Positions 27,101-29,274 of a DNA stretch of 29,615 bases are shown piece after piece. Where the stretch lies: contig CAIIXF020000001.1 in assembly GCA_903813345.2 (NCBI GenBank), positions 55,354,270 to 55,383,884 on the forward strand. Direction: 5' to 3'. Origin of the DNA: Owenia fusiformis. Lineage: Eukaryota; Annelida; Polychaeta; Sabellida; Oweniidae. Both the position numbers and the translations under genes were made by a program. Under the pieces are notes generated by a model, which was given only the letters and a program-made list of their open reading frames with translations, was not told where the DNA came from and did no database searches. The stretch's first letter is position 1; each line of letters begins with the position of its first letter.

Positions 27101-29274
27101 TGAACTCAGTGAATATCTACGCTGATGGTGTGCTTACTTCCTTATATGGAGAGGGCGCAACAACTAGCCGGCCTTCCTTGGGTCTCACATTGACTGAGGA
27201 ACTCAGACTGCACTCTGGTGGCGTTATACAGGTGCGTGAAATTGTGTTACATTTTTACAGATATAAGTAAAACTCCTGCCCTAGGTGTAAATCCCCATCA
27301 AGGTTCAAAATGTCTTATTCTCATAGAAATCAATTTTCCTGTGTATGATTTATGGTATGCAGATCATGCTATAATCAGATGTTGAAAAATGGTGGATGCA
27401 CCTATAAAGTACATGTATGATACTATATTTCTATCTTTTTCTAGACTAACTGGATCCGTGCAGATACAGGGAGTGTGTTACTGGAGAGTGCCTCATTTAT
27501 ACAGACAAATGCAAGAGCCCCCACTAGGTCTGATGGTGGTAGAGATACACCTGCTGGAGGTAAGATATGCCAGTTTACTCACTACTTATTGGTTTGAAGT
27601 AACTCTGAATATATGTCATATCTGATGAGTAGGCTGAATATAGTATATGTGGATAGTGTGAACATATAATTCTTGCCTAAGCCAGGAGTGGGCAGCTATC
27701 GCCCTTCTGATATGTATTTAACCTGCTTATAACCTGTACATTTCTCACTAATAGGTGGCTCTGGTGGTGGTCATGGAGCTTGTGGTGGCAATGGAGTGGG
27801 TCAGACTATGGTCGGGCACCCTCATGGTATCCTCTACGAACCCTCAGACTTTGGAAGTCAGGGAGGTATCGGAGGAGCGGCTACAACTGGTGACTGCTAC
27901 CCCCTCTATAGCTCAGAGGATGATGTGCCCGCAGCAGGCAGAGGTGGTGGAATCATTCAGCTCACAGCTACTGGATCAATTGAGATTGATGGAGACCTAT
28001 TTGCTAATGGCGAAGATTCTCAAGGACCAAGGTTAGTTAGGTTTAAGAACTGGGAACTTGCTTTTTAAGCATATCTCCATTGTCGTTATCTTAGCTATTA
28101 TCTTGGTGTATATATACTATACTTTGCACTTTGCCTTATAATTTTGCAATTAATTTTTGAGTAACATGTAATGTAAAAAAGATTTATTTGGTTCATAGAT
28201 GGCTATTTATAGTGTTTTTCTTTATGAATAACATATTACTACATACAATCTGCCTTATCTATCTTACAGAGCTGGAGGAGGGGCTGGTGGAAGTATTTTC
28301 CTATCTGCCGCTACAGAATTTGCTGGTCTCGGCACAATGTCTGCAATAGGTGGCGCTGTTGATGACACTGACACTAACTGTGGTGGTGGTGGTGGCGGCG
28401 GTGGTCGTATCGCTATCGAGTATGACACCAACAACTTCATCGGTTCAGTGGCTGCCCAGGGAGGTTGGGGTCAGTATGAGTGTGGAGGCGCGGGAACAGT
28501 TCTGTGGCACTACATAACTAATGACACCAACAAGCTGGTTGTAAACAACAACAATGTTTGTAAACCCAAAGTCCCTGCAATCACATATAGCCAACTTGAT
28601 AACCTCAATATTGGCAGAGATAGCTTCAGGACCTGGCTGTTTGATGAAGAAGATGGCAAGACTCACGAGTTTGCAGAGCTGGAGATCAGTGGAAGTGCTG
28701 AGTTGGCCATCTATAGGGCTAACACTGACACATTTAACCAGTCTGTCCTTGTTGAGAAAACTAGTGGTGATAAGAGTGGTCTCTTCCATATAGGACCAAC
28801 TCAGGTAAGCTTAAATATTCTAGAGCCTCTGTTCATTGCAATATTGCGACAAAAACTGCATTCACATTTACTGATATGAAGCAAAGAACACAAATTTTAA
28901 ATTGTATTTTTCATTCTGTTGTAATGTACATTTAAGATTGTCATGATTTACTCATTTTTCTCAGTTAAAAGGTGGTAATTAAATCTGTTCAATGCAGCTG
29001 TACACTTTACAACTATAGCCATCATTAGTCTATTTTCAGGTGTTCAGATTTACTAAGATATCAGTTTTTTACTGAACCTTGTATATTTCCAGAAACTTGA
29101 AGTCGACTTGCCCCCAGACAGTCCTGAGTTGATGTTCAGCTTACACATCTACCCAGAGGGTGTTGTCCAGATGAAGAGACAGCTCTACATCAACAATATT
29201 ACCCTTGATGTTGAGGGTCAGGTCTCTGGTGTGGAGGACCTCATCATTGGAAGAGACTCAACCATTGTCATAAG
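1..29274 (+). CDS. Giant modular glycine-rich repeat protein gene, 47 exons seen, both ends missing
   Basis: One gene runs through the whole window. Exons at the positions listed below join into a single frame of 15,734 bases (about 5,244 residues) with no stop; residue numbers below count from base 1. The protein is a tandem array of about 430-455-residue units carrying YGxLYEP, GGGSGGSxW, GGGGSGGRIAIYF, GGAGTVFIY, TLIIDN, MIGDRTG, IDLPF and NITVDDGG elements, interrupted by discoidin-like and cysteine-rich domains. N-x-S/T sequons are frequent and no hydrophobic membrane segment is visible, so an extracellular glycoprotein (matrix, mucus, cuticle or adhesive) is inferred. The GGS/GGGGR blocks resemble glycine-rich repeats I recall from large bacterial surface proteins; that is memory, not a search. 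I do not recognise a named family and give no symbol. Signal peptide, start and stop codons lie outside the window. Confidence 0.9.
325..464 (+). repeat. Minisatellite, 5 copies of 28 bases, intron 1
   Basis: Copies start at 325, 353, 381, 409 and 437. Each begins TTATCAWGCTTTACTT and ends TACATGTA. Copies 1, 2 and 4 have CAAG and copies 3 and 5 have CATG at one site; the rest is nearly identical. A sixth copy decays into the 3' splice site of exon 2. The intron (121-479) holds nothing else recognisable. Confidence 0.95.
480..648 (+). CDS. Exon 2: tail of unit M0
   Basis: Acceptor CTTGCAG, phase 0 in, phase 1 out (G|GTAGAC splits a glycine codon). Residues 41-97. It carries HVKGGGHLHAVELNINAQN and MIVDD, the counterpart of the VEGGG and NITVDDGG elements that close each unit, and then the glycine linker to M1. 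Confidence 0.88.
733..803 (+). repeat. TGTTGTG-rich low-complexity tract, intron 2
   Basis: Irregular repeats of TGTTGTG and ATGTTGTG lie about 100 bases upstream of exon 3. No defined unit length; probably a decayed microsatellite. Confidence 0.6.
902..1387 (+). CDS. Exon 3: first half of unit M1, Gly-rich blocks
   Basis: Residues 97-259, phase 1 on both sides. In order: AGHGGMGGQG linker, YGDVFEPTDHG, NGGKGGGKMRLTITETLQ, GGGGSGGSIYLDLHHIKGYG, GGGGSGGRIAMYF and the SGTAFFYH strand. It shows the full order of the N-terminal half of a unit in one exon. The donor follows CATCAAG. Confidence 0.93.
1663..1815 (+). CDS. Exon 4: unit M1, TLLINN / STDQGKTW segment
   Basis: Acceptor TTATTTCAG, phase 1 both sides. 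Residues 259-310: HDHTTLLINNN, then DYTSLSTDQGKTWFLPISG and HTFSG. It matches the TLIIDN...STDxxRTWIxPxSG part of the other units; D2 and D3 are inserted in this segment of M5 and M7. Confidence 0.92.
2006..2154 (+). CDS. Exon 5: unit M1, FDEMQIWG to HVGPNQ
   Basis: Acceptor CTTTCAG, phase 1 in; donor CAA|GTAAGA, phase 0 out. Residues 310-359: YKFDEMQIWGQGQLAILTEP, then MIGDRTGAIHVGPNQ. The phase 0 break just ahead of the IDLPF segment recurs in M11 and, slightly shifted, in M9. Confidence 0.93.
2331..3143 (+). CDS. Exon 6: end of M1, linker, first two thirds of discoidin domain D1
   Basis: 271 codons, phase 0 both sides (residues 360-630). It opens with MDLERPQIDLPFGAHIYDGG, continues through VENLTIHHGG and ENITVDAGG to the GGGHGGSGGRGRG linker, and then enters the F5/8C domain with SYTWCPYHY, GRWLKTTYSKAYYFTHVETR, FGGWVTQYEVHYID. 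The M1 to D1 transition lies inside the exon with no intron at the domain border. Confidence 0.94.
2881..3522 (+). other. Domain D1: F5/8 type C (discoidin) domain, split by one intron
   Basis: Window residues about 543-686, about 143 long, the usual size for the family. Landmarks: YTWCPYHY and GRWLKTTYSKAYYFTHVETR (the xWLQVDLGxxxxVTGVxTQG core), GGWVTQYEVHYI (WVTxYxVxYS), FPGNTDTSTYLKQEFDEP, VWIYPIAWSN, MQFYGHDG. Family members usually bind glycans, collagen or phospholipids through loops. The closing cysteine of the classical disulfide is missing. It lies in the linker between HGGSGGRG and YDDLYEP of unit M2. Confidence 0.88.
3357..3522 (+). CDS. Exon 7: C-terminal part of discoidin domain D1
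   Basis: Acceptor TGTTTTAG, phase 0 in; donor GGAT|GTAAGT, phase 1 out. Residues 631-686: WRFPGNTDTSTYLKQEFDEP, VWIYPIAWSN and MQFYGHDG. These match the FxGNxDxxxxVxxxFxxPIxARYVRIxPxxW...LRxExYG end of F5/8 type C domains. The usual closing cysteine after the YG is absent. Confidence 0.92.
3779..7618 (+). CDS. Exon 8: 3,840-base exon with units M2, M3 and M4
   Basis: Acceptor CATTGTAG, phase 1 both sides; 1,280 residues (686-1966) with no intron. Three units start at AYDDLYEPTDFG (3799), AYGDLYEPYVFG (5164) and PYGNLFEPTLIG (6451), so repeat periods are 455 and 429 residues. Each has GGGSGGSVW or GGGGSGGSIW, GGRIAIYF or GGRVALYF, GTVFIY or GTVLMF, TLIIDN-like, MIGDRTG or MIGDRSG, and IDLPF or LDTPF. 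The units are separated by SGGGHGGSGGRG or SGGGHGGTSGRG linkers. There are about 17 N-x-S/T sequons and only eight scattered cysteines. M4 ends at DDGGLIDVSDGG and the donor is GAAG|GTATGC. Lack of introns is odd beside the other units. Confidence 0.97.
7619..7958. other. Intron 8: no recognisable feature
   Basis: 340 AT-rich bases after the long exon. The only regularity is an 11-base direct repeat GATGGGCAAGA at 7837 and 7879, followed by an A-rich stretch. Donor GTATGC, acceptor GTTCTAG. Confidence 0.7.
7959..8282 (+). CDS. Exon 9: start of unit M5
   Basis: Acceptor TGTTCTAG, phase 1 both sides, splitting glycine codons. Residues 1966-2074: linker SHAGTGGRGGCSG, PYGNLYEPKKFGSGG, NGGGILEIDVTGTLTVDGYI, then SSGGSGGSIFINTGNFSG. 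The intron before it matches the position of the introns before M1, M6, M8, M9 and M11. Confidence 0.93.
8496..8777 (+). CDS. Exon 10: unit M5, GGRIAIYHY to DNRDQFP
   Basis: Acceptor CTTCACAG, phase 1 both sides. Residues 2074-2168: IQALGGAGDVAKGGGGSGG, RIAIYHYN, EPGASGTAFVKH and the ITLRVDNRDQFP strand. It ends at the point where D2 is inserted. Confidence 0.92.
8986..9311 (+). CDS. Exon 11: first part of galactose-binding-like domain D2
   Basis: Acceptor CATGTAG, phase 1 in; donor AGG|GTAAGT, phase 0 out. Residues 2168-2276. LPNLFDQTFQ, TTLTITFPETYFVNHIRVFP and SRFR fit the LFDGxxx..., xIxFxxxxxVxxIRIYP and xxFKVxxS strands of a discoidin-type jelly roll. It interrupts M5 between TLRVDN and RTWIEP. 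Confidence 0.9.
9312..9725. other. Intron 11: possible tRNA-like remnant only
   Basis: 414 bases. GGCCAAGTGGGAAGAGTATC near 9510 recalls the box A half of a Leu/Ser-type tRNA, as in SINEs, but no box B follows. Otherwise featureless. Confidence 0.4.
9726..9952 (+). CDS. Exon 12: second part of domain D2
   Basis: Acceptor GTATTTCAG, phase 0 in, phase 2 out (TCAAG|GTCAGT). Residues 2277-2352. The strands VPAMISLEKVEIYIETTRSD and YASLSELEIWVEG match the closing core of F5/8C-like folds, which typically end in LSExEVYG. The next exon returns to M5. Confidence 0.9.
10214..10392 (+). CDS. Exon 13: unit M5 resumes at RTWIEPESG
   Basis: Acceptor TTGTAG, phase 2 in (AG plus A gives arginine), phase 1 out. 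Residues 2352-2412: IRTWIEPESGTNSYDFDEVY, GGAHLAFYP and NLNGDKSG, the standard strand set after the insertion slot. Confidence 0.92.
10393..10738. other. Intron 13: nothing recognisable
   Basis: 346 AT-rich bases between GTATGT and TTCCAG. I see no repeat, RNA or open frame of note. Confidence 0.7.
10739..10887 (+). CDS. Exon 14: unit M5, HLHIGYEQ to KLYSAGH
   Basis: Acceptor TGTTCCAG, phase 1 in, donor CAT|GTAAGT phase 0 out. Residues 2412-2461: HLHIGYEQSVVINETAIDIP, FNMHVYESGSADLPA. This is the counterpart of the LERxxIDLPFxxxVYDGGxLGLAP segment. Confidence 0.91.
11174..11365 (+). CDS. Exon 15: unit M5, GLEDVYVFDGG to VVNIT
   Basis: Acceptor TTTGTATAG, phase 0 both sides. Residues 2462-2525: GLEDVYVFDGGMVVIDSN, NIETVHVQDGGTFEL, ELDVVNIT. 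Short strands punctuated by DGG are typical of the C-terminal half of each unit. Confidence 0.92.
11428..11471. repeat. Near-perfect hairpin in intron 15
   Basis: The arms CATGGGCTTTCAA (11434-11446) and TTGAAAGCCCATG (11452-11464) are perfect complements around a 5-base loop. After one bulged G (11465) the pairing continues with TTTAAA on both sides, giving 19 paired bases. It lies in the middle of a 204-base intron. Confidence 0.9.
11570..11708 (+). CDS. Exon 16: end of unit M5
   Basis: Acceptor ATTTTTAG, phase 0 in, phase 1 out (G|GTATGA). Residues 2526-2572: VYGGGHFKANAQLNVTATHL, YSGGRIDLDHGG, GEGFGKGT. It corresponds to the VEGGG...NITVDDGG closing block. Confidence 0.92.
11883..12010 (+). 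repeat. Tandem array of 16 bases x 8, ending at the exon 17 splice site
   Basis: Copies start at exactly 16-base spacing: 11883, 11899, 11915, 11931, 11947, 11963, 11979, 11995. Consensus TACACAATTATTATTG with a conserved TACA start. The last copy (TACACTGTTATTGTAG) supplies the acceptor AG of intron 16. Copy 5 also ends in TAG, 48 bases upstream. Confidence 0.95.
12011..12151 (+). CDS. Exon 17: start of unit M6
   Basis: Phase 1 both sides, glycine codons split. Residues 2572-2619: HYGGSGGCHGGSGGRGGG linker, then YDSLYSPIHYGSPGG. The acceptor (TTATTGTAG) is the last copy of the 16-base repeat array upstream. An in-frame alternative acceptor 48 bases earlier (AG at 11961-11962) would add 16 residues. 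Confidence 0.9.
12416..12580 (+). CDS. Exon 18: unit M6, GGRGGGAIHIDAFHVELDG
   Basis: Acceptor TGTTTACAG, phase 1 both sides. Residues 2619-2674: ENLVVVQGLGGRGGGAIHID followed by FHVELDGKITADGEV, equivalent to GGGxIWxNVTxxIHIDGxVxSNG. Confidence 0.91.
12581..13113. other. Intron 18: long intron with a TACATGTA-rich tract
   Basis: 533 bases. The first half is unremarkable. From about 12942 to 13066 the palindromic words TACATGTA, ACATGT and GTACAT recur many times in irregular spacing, a degenerate palindromic microsatellite. Another cluster lies at 13319-13333 in the next intron. Confidence 0.8.
13114..13287 (+). CDS. Exon 19: unit M6, GGGSGGSILIE and GGGGSGGRISV
   Basis: Acceptor TTATTAAG, phase 1 both sides. 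Residues 2674-2732: both signature glycine blocks lie in one exon (GGGSGGSILIECDIIAGHGG, then NGGGGSGGRISVQC), followed by the MDKFNVTTKAYG strand. Confidence 0.93.
13585..14002 (+). CDS. Exon 20: unit M6, GGAGTVYLQ to VYLPVNIMAYP
   Basis: Acceptor GCTTTTAG, phase 1 in, phase 2 out (CC|GTAAGT). Residues 2732-2871: SGGAGTVYLQTANATTG, RVIIIDNHNREYP, YSDISRVGGVTWLFHES, YVFDDIIVRGNAHVAIL, MLGDKSGILHTANKQ, NLNVYLPVN. M6 has nothing inserted in the slot used by D2 and D3, so it shows the uninterrupted order. Confidence 0.94.
14003..14352. other. Intron 20: nothing recognisable
   Basis: 350 bases. GGGTTCAAATGG near 14090 resembles a tRNA box B, but no box A is suitably placed upstream. No other structure seen. 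Confidence 0.55.
14353..14681 (+). CDS. Exon 21: unit M6, C-terminal half
   Basis: Acceptor GATTGCAG, phase 2 in, phase 1 out. Residues 2871-2981: VEDIGIENGGKMHLWSLGHK, AYRFENISIRAGGLFEP, TRLTVNGRGVMRCNDIHME, MENMTVDLSG. It aligns directly with HIEDVTLHHGG...LGHTxG...NITVDDGG. Confidence 0.93.
14816..15046 (+). CDS. Exon 22: end of M6, linker and start of M7
   Basis: Acceptor ATTACAG, phase 1 both sides. Residues 2981-3058: ASSDGDGQGIDQ closes M6; GGSGGAHGGRGGRPASG is the linker; SYGSIYLPNTKGSGGGAP opens M7. The donor is GGAG|GTGAGA. Confidence 0.92.
15047..15389. other. Intron 22: nothing recognisable
   Basis: 343 strongly AT-rich bases with a T-rich run near 15136. No repeat or RNA feature. 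Confidence 0.7.
15390..15563 (+). CDS. Exon 23: unit M7, GGGIFLIEVHETMRIEG and GGGGAGGSILV
   Basis: Acceptor GTGTTTAG, phase 1 both sides. Residues 3058-3116: IFLIEVHETMRIEGRLHSNG, GSGGGGAGGSILVYTHNLDG, GSIEATGGAG. Confidence 0.92.
15750..16242 (+). CDS. Exon 24: unit M7 GGGGGGRIALYY, then start of domain D3
   Basis: Acceptor GTCTATAG, phase 1 in, phase 2 out (GA|GTGAGT). Residues 3116-3280. GGGGGGGRIALYYKGDNYYI, YGGAGTVFIED and HRTFISDN belong to M7. From about 15990 the pattern changes to domain D3: WFPFYNLVSG, then NIDIDIEFPYETYVDHVRIY. Confidence 0.92.
16243..16573. other. Intron 24: nothing recognisable
   Basis: 331 bases inside the D3 coding region. No repeat or open frame of interest. 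Confidence 0.7.
16574..16736 (+). CDS. Exon 25: middle of domain D3
   Basis: Acceptor TTGTGTAG, phase 2 in, phase 0 out (AAG|GTACAT). Residues 3280-3334: TFTNTFMVSSTLDGDEDNHL and HFGTVRIDRNVNK. Acidic and weakly similar to anything else in the window; placed in D3 by frame continuity and position between its two core strands. Confidence 0.88.
16998..17165 (+). CDS. Exon 26: end of domain D3 and return to M7
   Basis: Acceptor AATTTTAG, phase 0 both sides. Residues 3335-3390: ITLNWKSSGSHIGVNELEVY is the closing discoidin-like strand; GSGWITTEDEDVSEFEFEE then corresponds to RTWIxPxSG...FEFEE of the repeat unit. Confidence 0.9.
17461..17689 (+). CDS. Exon 27: unit M7, IHLLGGASLAM onward
   Basis: Acceptor TGTTGTAG, phase 0 in, phase 1 out. 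Residues 3391-3467: IHLLGGASLAMTG is the counterpart of IQMYGHAHLAIM; IEGDSSARLEVRKDQ and DSDLVLPPKYDCKDLDVTI follow. Divergent from the other units. Confidence 0.9.
17948..18138 (+). CDS. Exon 28: unit M7, C-terminal half
   Basis: Acceptor TCTTTTAG, phase 1 in, donor TGG|GTAAGA phase 0. Residues 3467-3530: FSKMTNVTVSAECKLTI, IDFFDIKTFAEVEVTT, VGTVLTVRSGGW. The strands fit the LTLHHGG...VEGGG block but most GG turns are lost. Confidence 0.9.
18139..18477. other. Introns 28 and 29: nothing recognisable
   Basis: Intron 28 (these 339 bases) and intron 29 (18581-18888, 308 bases) are plain AT-rich sequence; only loose TTAACA/ACATTG repeats are visible near 18320-18370. Confidence 0.65.
18478..18580 (+). 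CDS. Exon 29: end of unit M7
   Basis: Acceptor ACTTTTAG, phase 0 in, phase 1 out. 103 bases, residues 3531-3565: LELRYTNITVEPNGYLTADE, the NITVDDGGxIxADG element. It is the shortest exon in the window. Confidence 0.9.
18889..19320 (+). CDS. Exon 30: first third of unit M8
   Basis: Acceptor CTTCCAG, phase 1 both sides. Residues 3565-3709: a glycine linker GAGGGGGGGQGQGQ that lacks the usual HGG, AHGSFLQPTSFG, GAGRIHLEISNTFMLDGYL, GGGSGGSLFIEAKILGGDG, GGGGGAGRIALYYVDND. Confidence 0.94.
19321..19652. other. Intron 30: nothing recognisable
   Basis: 332 AT-rich bases within unit M8. No feature supported. Confidence 0.7.
19653..20294 (+). CDS. Exon 31: central part of unit M8 with doubled TLxID element
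   Basis: Acceptor TTTGAACAG, phase 1 both sides. Residues 3709-3923: GGPGTIYLHKLP, then two successive copies of about 29 residues starting TLLIDK (19748) and TLYIDN (19835), each ending with a GYD-x-x turn. ATAWALPGS, LDEIQVYGGGHIAFI, RQGRIHIGFNQTLFIADG, LPIDMAIYRGGEG and DVENMTIVEGG follow. One exon covers what takes several in M1, M5 and M9. Confidence 0.94.
20499..20756 (+). CDS. Exon 32: end of unit M8
   Basis: Acceptor ACTTCTAG, phase 1 both sides; donor GAAG|GTTTGT is weak but kept by frame. Residues 3923-4009: IAINIRNNGKMVANNGIDV, GKSLHVFPGGMLESNNLEII, DTLASIVSDGLGYASE. Confidence 0.92.
20757..21095. other. Intron 32: only a weak inverted repeat
   Basis: 339 bases. ATTACTCAT and ATGAGTAAAT near 20900-20930 can pair with one bulge. 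No other structure. Confidence 0.55.
21096..21278 (+). CDS. Exon 33: start of unit M9
   Basis: Acceptor TATTATAG, phase 1 both sides. Residues 4009-4070: NYGSGGSHGGEAGSE linker, GYGSFTYPRDFGSGGGHG. Donor GATG|GTAATC. Confidence 0.92.
21476..21645 (+). CDS. Exon 34: unit M9, GGGAIKIEAKNVLKIDG
   Basis: Acceptor TTATATAG, phase 1 in, donor GGG|GTATGT phase 0 out. Residues 4070-4126: GGAGGGAIKIEAKNVLKIDG, SGGGAGGSVYLNTSELDGVG. Confidence 0.92.
21675..21723. repeat. Two adjacent hairpins just after exon 34, intron 34
   Basis: GTACAAGTGC (21675-21684) and GCACTTGTAC (21692-21701) form a perfect 10-base stem with a 7-base loop. TCACTCC and GGAGTGA (21707-21723) then form a perfect 7-base stem with a 3-base loop. 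They begin 30 bases after the donor of a 362-base intron that is otherwise unremarkable. Confidence 0.85.
22008..22214 (+). CDS. Exon 35: unit M9, GGSGGRISAYY to VYNNPNG
   Basis: Acceptor TTGTACAG, phase 0 both sides. Residues 4127-4195: GRNGGSGGRISAYYDTSYYI, TGAAGTVFLSD, EEKRLQVYNNPNG. The TLIIDN strand is present as LQVYNN. Confidence 0.93.
22420..22677 (+). CDS. Exon 36: unit M9 central segment
   Basis: Acceptor ATTTATAG, phase 0 both sides. Residues 4196-4281: VQVLDLGDYAQVGLVAVD, ELQVLTVDGDHTAGVHVEPG, DSAVLSFHVTLYD. VDGDHTAGVHVEPG matches MIGDRTGxxHIGPN. The RTWIxP motif is not recognisable here. Confidence 0.91.
22678..22999. other. Intron 36: GTAA-rich start, otherwise plain
   Basis: 322 bases. 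The first 60 bases carry irregular GTAATRTA/GTAACGTAA words after the donor. Nothing else recognised. Confidence 0.6.
23000..23179 (+). CDS. Exon 37: unit M9, INLPFETY to FNLESIE
   Basis: Acceptor TGTTCCAG, phase 0 both sides, donor GAG|GTAAAA. Residues 4282-4341: DAKINLPFETYLKDSR, ILYGGELLGLKKLNVSLNG, FNLESIE. The next junction is irregular (see exon 38). Confidence 0.92.
23180..23414 (+). other. Intron 37: apparent GT-TG intron
   Basis: The donor GAG|GTAAAA is normal. The 3' end has a T7 tract followed by GTGCCATTTG and then exon 38. No AG occurs between the T tract and the coding sequence. AG at 23396-23397 gives the wrong frame; AG at 23353-23354 is in frame but adds 20 residues unlike the unit. 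Confidence 0.65.
23415..23541 (+). CDS. Exon 38: unit M9, VLDGG onward, behind a TG 3' splice site
   Basis: VLDGGILGFEG and LIVRGGGLFYANKLDL are unmistakable unit sequence (residues 4342-4384), phase 1 out at ACAG|GTAAGA. No AG upstream gives a sensible in-frame join to exon 37. Starting at 23415, after CCATTTG, restores frame and makes NLESIEVLDGG match NIETVHVQDGG of exon 15 residue for residue. The exact start is therefore inferred from homology; AG may have mutated to TG, or the base may be an error. Confidence 0.75.
23741..23976 (+). CDS. Exon 39: end of M9 tail, linker and start of M10
   Basis: Acceptor AATTTCAG, phase 1 in, donor CAG|GTAAGA phase 0. Residues 4384-4462: AKTIEIDGQGVIDASGRGYE closes M9; GGSGGSHGGVGGQGSH is the linker; AYDNVMEPTDYGSGG opens M10. 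Confidence 0.93.
24240..24390 (+). CDS. Exon 40: unit M10, GGGVILLSADRIVIDG and GGGAGGSIVV
   Basis: Acceptor TTCAATAG, phase 0 in, phase 1 out. Residues 4463-4513: GGQGGGVILLSADRIVIDGE, then CGGGAGGSIVVKAKQVSG. Confidence 0.93.
24606..24916 (+). CDS. Exon 41: cysteine-rich domain inserted in unit M10
   Basis: Acceptor CTTGCGCAG, phase 1 in, donor AAA|GTAAGT phase 0. Residues 4513-4616. After SGSVVSSGGDGA comes a segment of 12 cysteines with spacing typical of small disulfide-rich modules (CEECNNGYYW, SNECCDQD, GRTCKGE). Exon 42 then resumes at LGGGGAGGRIAIF, so the domain splits the two glycine blocks of M10. Confidence 0.93.
24650..24900 (+). other. Twelve-cysteine domain in unit M10
   Basis: Window residues about 4528-4611. 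The twelve cysteines lie in a segment of about 80 residues. The first part (RCEECNNGYYWSDYNC) has the CxxCxxGYY look of furin-like, EGF-like or similar modules, but the complete spacing matches no family I can name. An ECC pair sits near the middle. Even cysteine number and secreted context suggest full disulfide pairing (inference). Confidence 0.6.
25001..25040 (+). repeat. Tandem 20-base duplication in intron 41
   Basis: AATTAATCAATTAATAAGAC (25001-25020) is followed at once by a copy with one change at position 8 (25021-25040). Confidence 0.9.
25155..25234 (+). repeat. tRNA-derived SINE-like segment, intron 41
   Basis: TAGCTCGGTGTTTAGAGCA is a good pol III box A with a closed D stem (GCTC/GAGC). 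GGATTCGATTCC is close to box B. Between them TCAGGCTCTGGATCTAA forms an imperfect anticodon arm. The T stem and the acceptor stem (GCTTTTA against ATGGGGC) pair only in part, so this is better read as the head of a decayed SINE than as a working tRNA. The 3' end of the element is not defined; it lies in the 448-base intron 24917-25364. Confidence 0.6.
25365..25863 (+). CDS. Exon 42: central part of unit M10
   Basis: Acceptor TACTCCAG, phase 0 in, phase 1 out. Residues 4617-4783: TLGGGGAGGRIAIFASESFT, EYGGPGTVVVFATDP, SLFVDNGGKQPV, DSCRAYVVADN, STFDFDEVTITGSAHLAF, MLHGDLTGLLHV, FFLYESAQLQLPA. All the strands of the middle of a unit are in one exon. Confidence 0.94.
25965..26809. mobile_element. 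Non-autonomous DNA transposon (MITE-like), 845 bases, intron 42
   Basis: Ends form a 24-base terminal inverted repeat matching at 22 positions (outer end GGGAACATGGGGCAAA, inner end CGGCCC), flanked by TA on both sides (25963-25964, 26810-26811). The 15-base word GGGGCAAAACGGCCC or a one- or two-base variant occurs six times: forward at 25974, 26161 and 26182; reversed at 26432, 26768 and 26786. No transposase-like frame is present. A TA duplication suits the Tc1/mariner superfamily, but the family is not identified. It accounts for most of the 1,090-base intron; the flanks are plain. Confidence 0.88.
26954..27231 (+). CDS. Exon 43: unit M10, C-terminal half
   Basis: Acceptor CATTGCAG, phase 1 in (G plus AG gives Glu), donor CAG|GTGCGT phase 0. 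Residues 4783-4875: VEINGILTGIQDLHIGEGVN, FTMNSVNIYADGVLTSL, LTEELRLHSGGVIQ. It is separated from exon 42 by the 1,090-base intron carrying the transposon. Confidence 0.92.
27445..27559 (+). CDS. Exon 44: end of unit M10
   Basis: Acceptor TTTTTCTAG, phase 0 in, phase 1 out. Residues 4876-4914: TNWIRADTGSVLLESASFIQ, SDGGRDTPAG. It matches the closing ADGLGY region only loosely. Confidence 0.88.
27755..28031 (+). CDS. Exon 45: start of unit M11
   Basis: Acceptor CTAATAG, phase 1 in, phase 2 out (CCAAG|GTTAGT). Residues 4914-5006: SGGGHGACGGNG linker, PHGILYEPSDFGSQGG, GRGGGIIQLTATGSIEIDGD. Confidence 0.93.
28270..28804 (+). CDS. Exon 46: central part of unit M11
   Basis: Acceptor TCTTACAG, phase 2 in, donor CAG|GTAAGC phase 0. 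Residues 5006-5184: AGGGAGGSIFLSAATEFAGL, GGGGGGGGRIAIEYDTNNFI, ECGGAGTVLWHY, KLVVNNNN, FRTWLFDEEDGKTHEFAELE, SGDKSGLFHIGPTQ. Confidence 0.95.
29093..29274 (+). CDS. Exon 47: unit M11 continues; last exon in window
   Basis: Acceptor TATTTCCAG, phase 0 in, phase 2 out (ATAAG|GTAAAG). Residues 5185-5245: KLEVDLPPDSPELMFSLHIY, NITLDVEGQVSGVEDLIIG. The intron before it matches the M1 intron before IMDLERPQIDLPF. The gene continues past the right edge. Confidence 0.92.
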
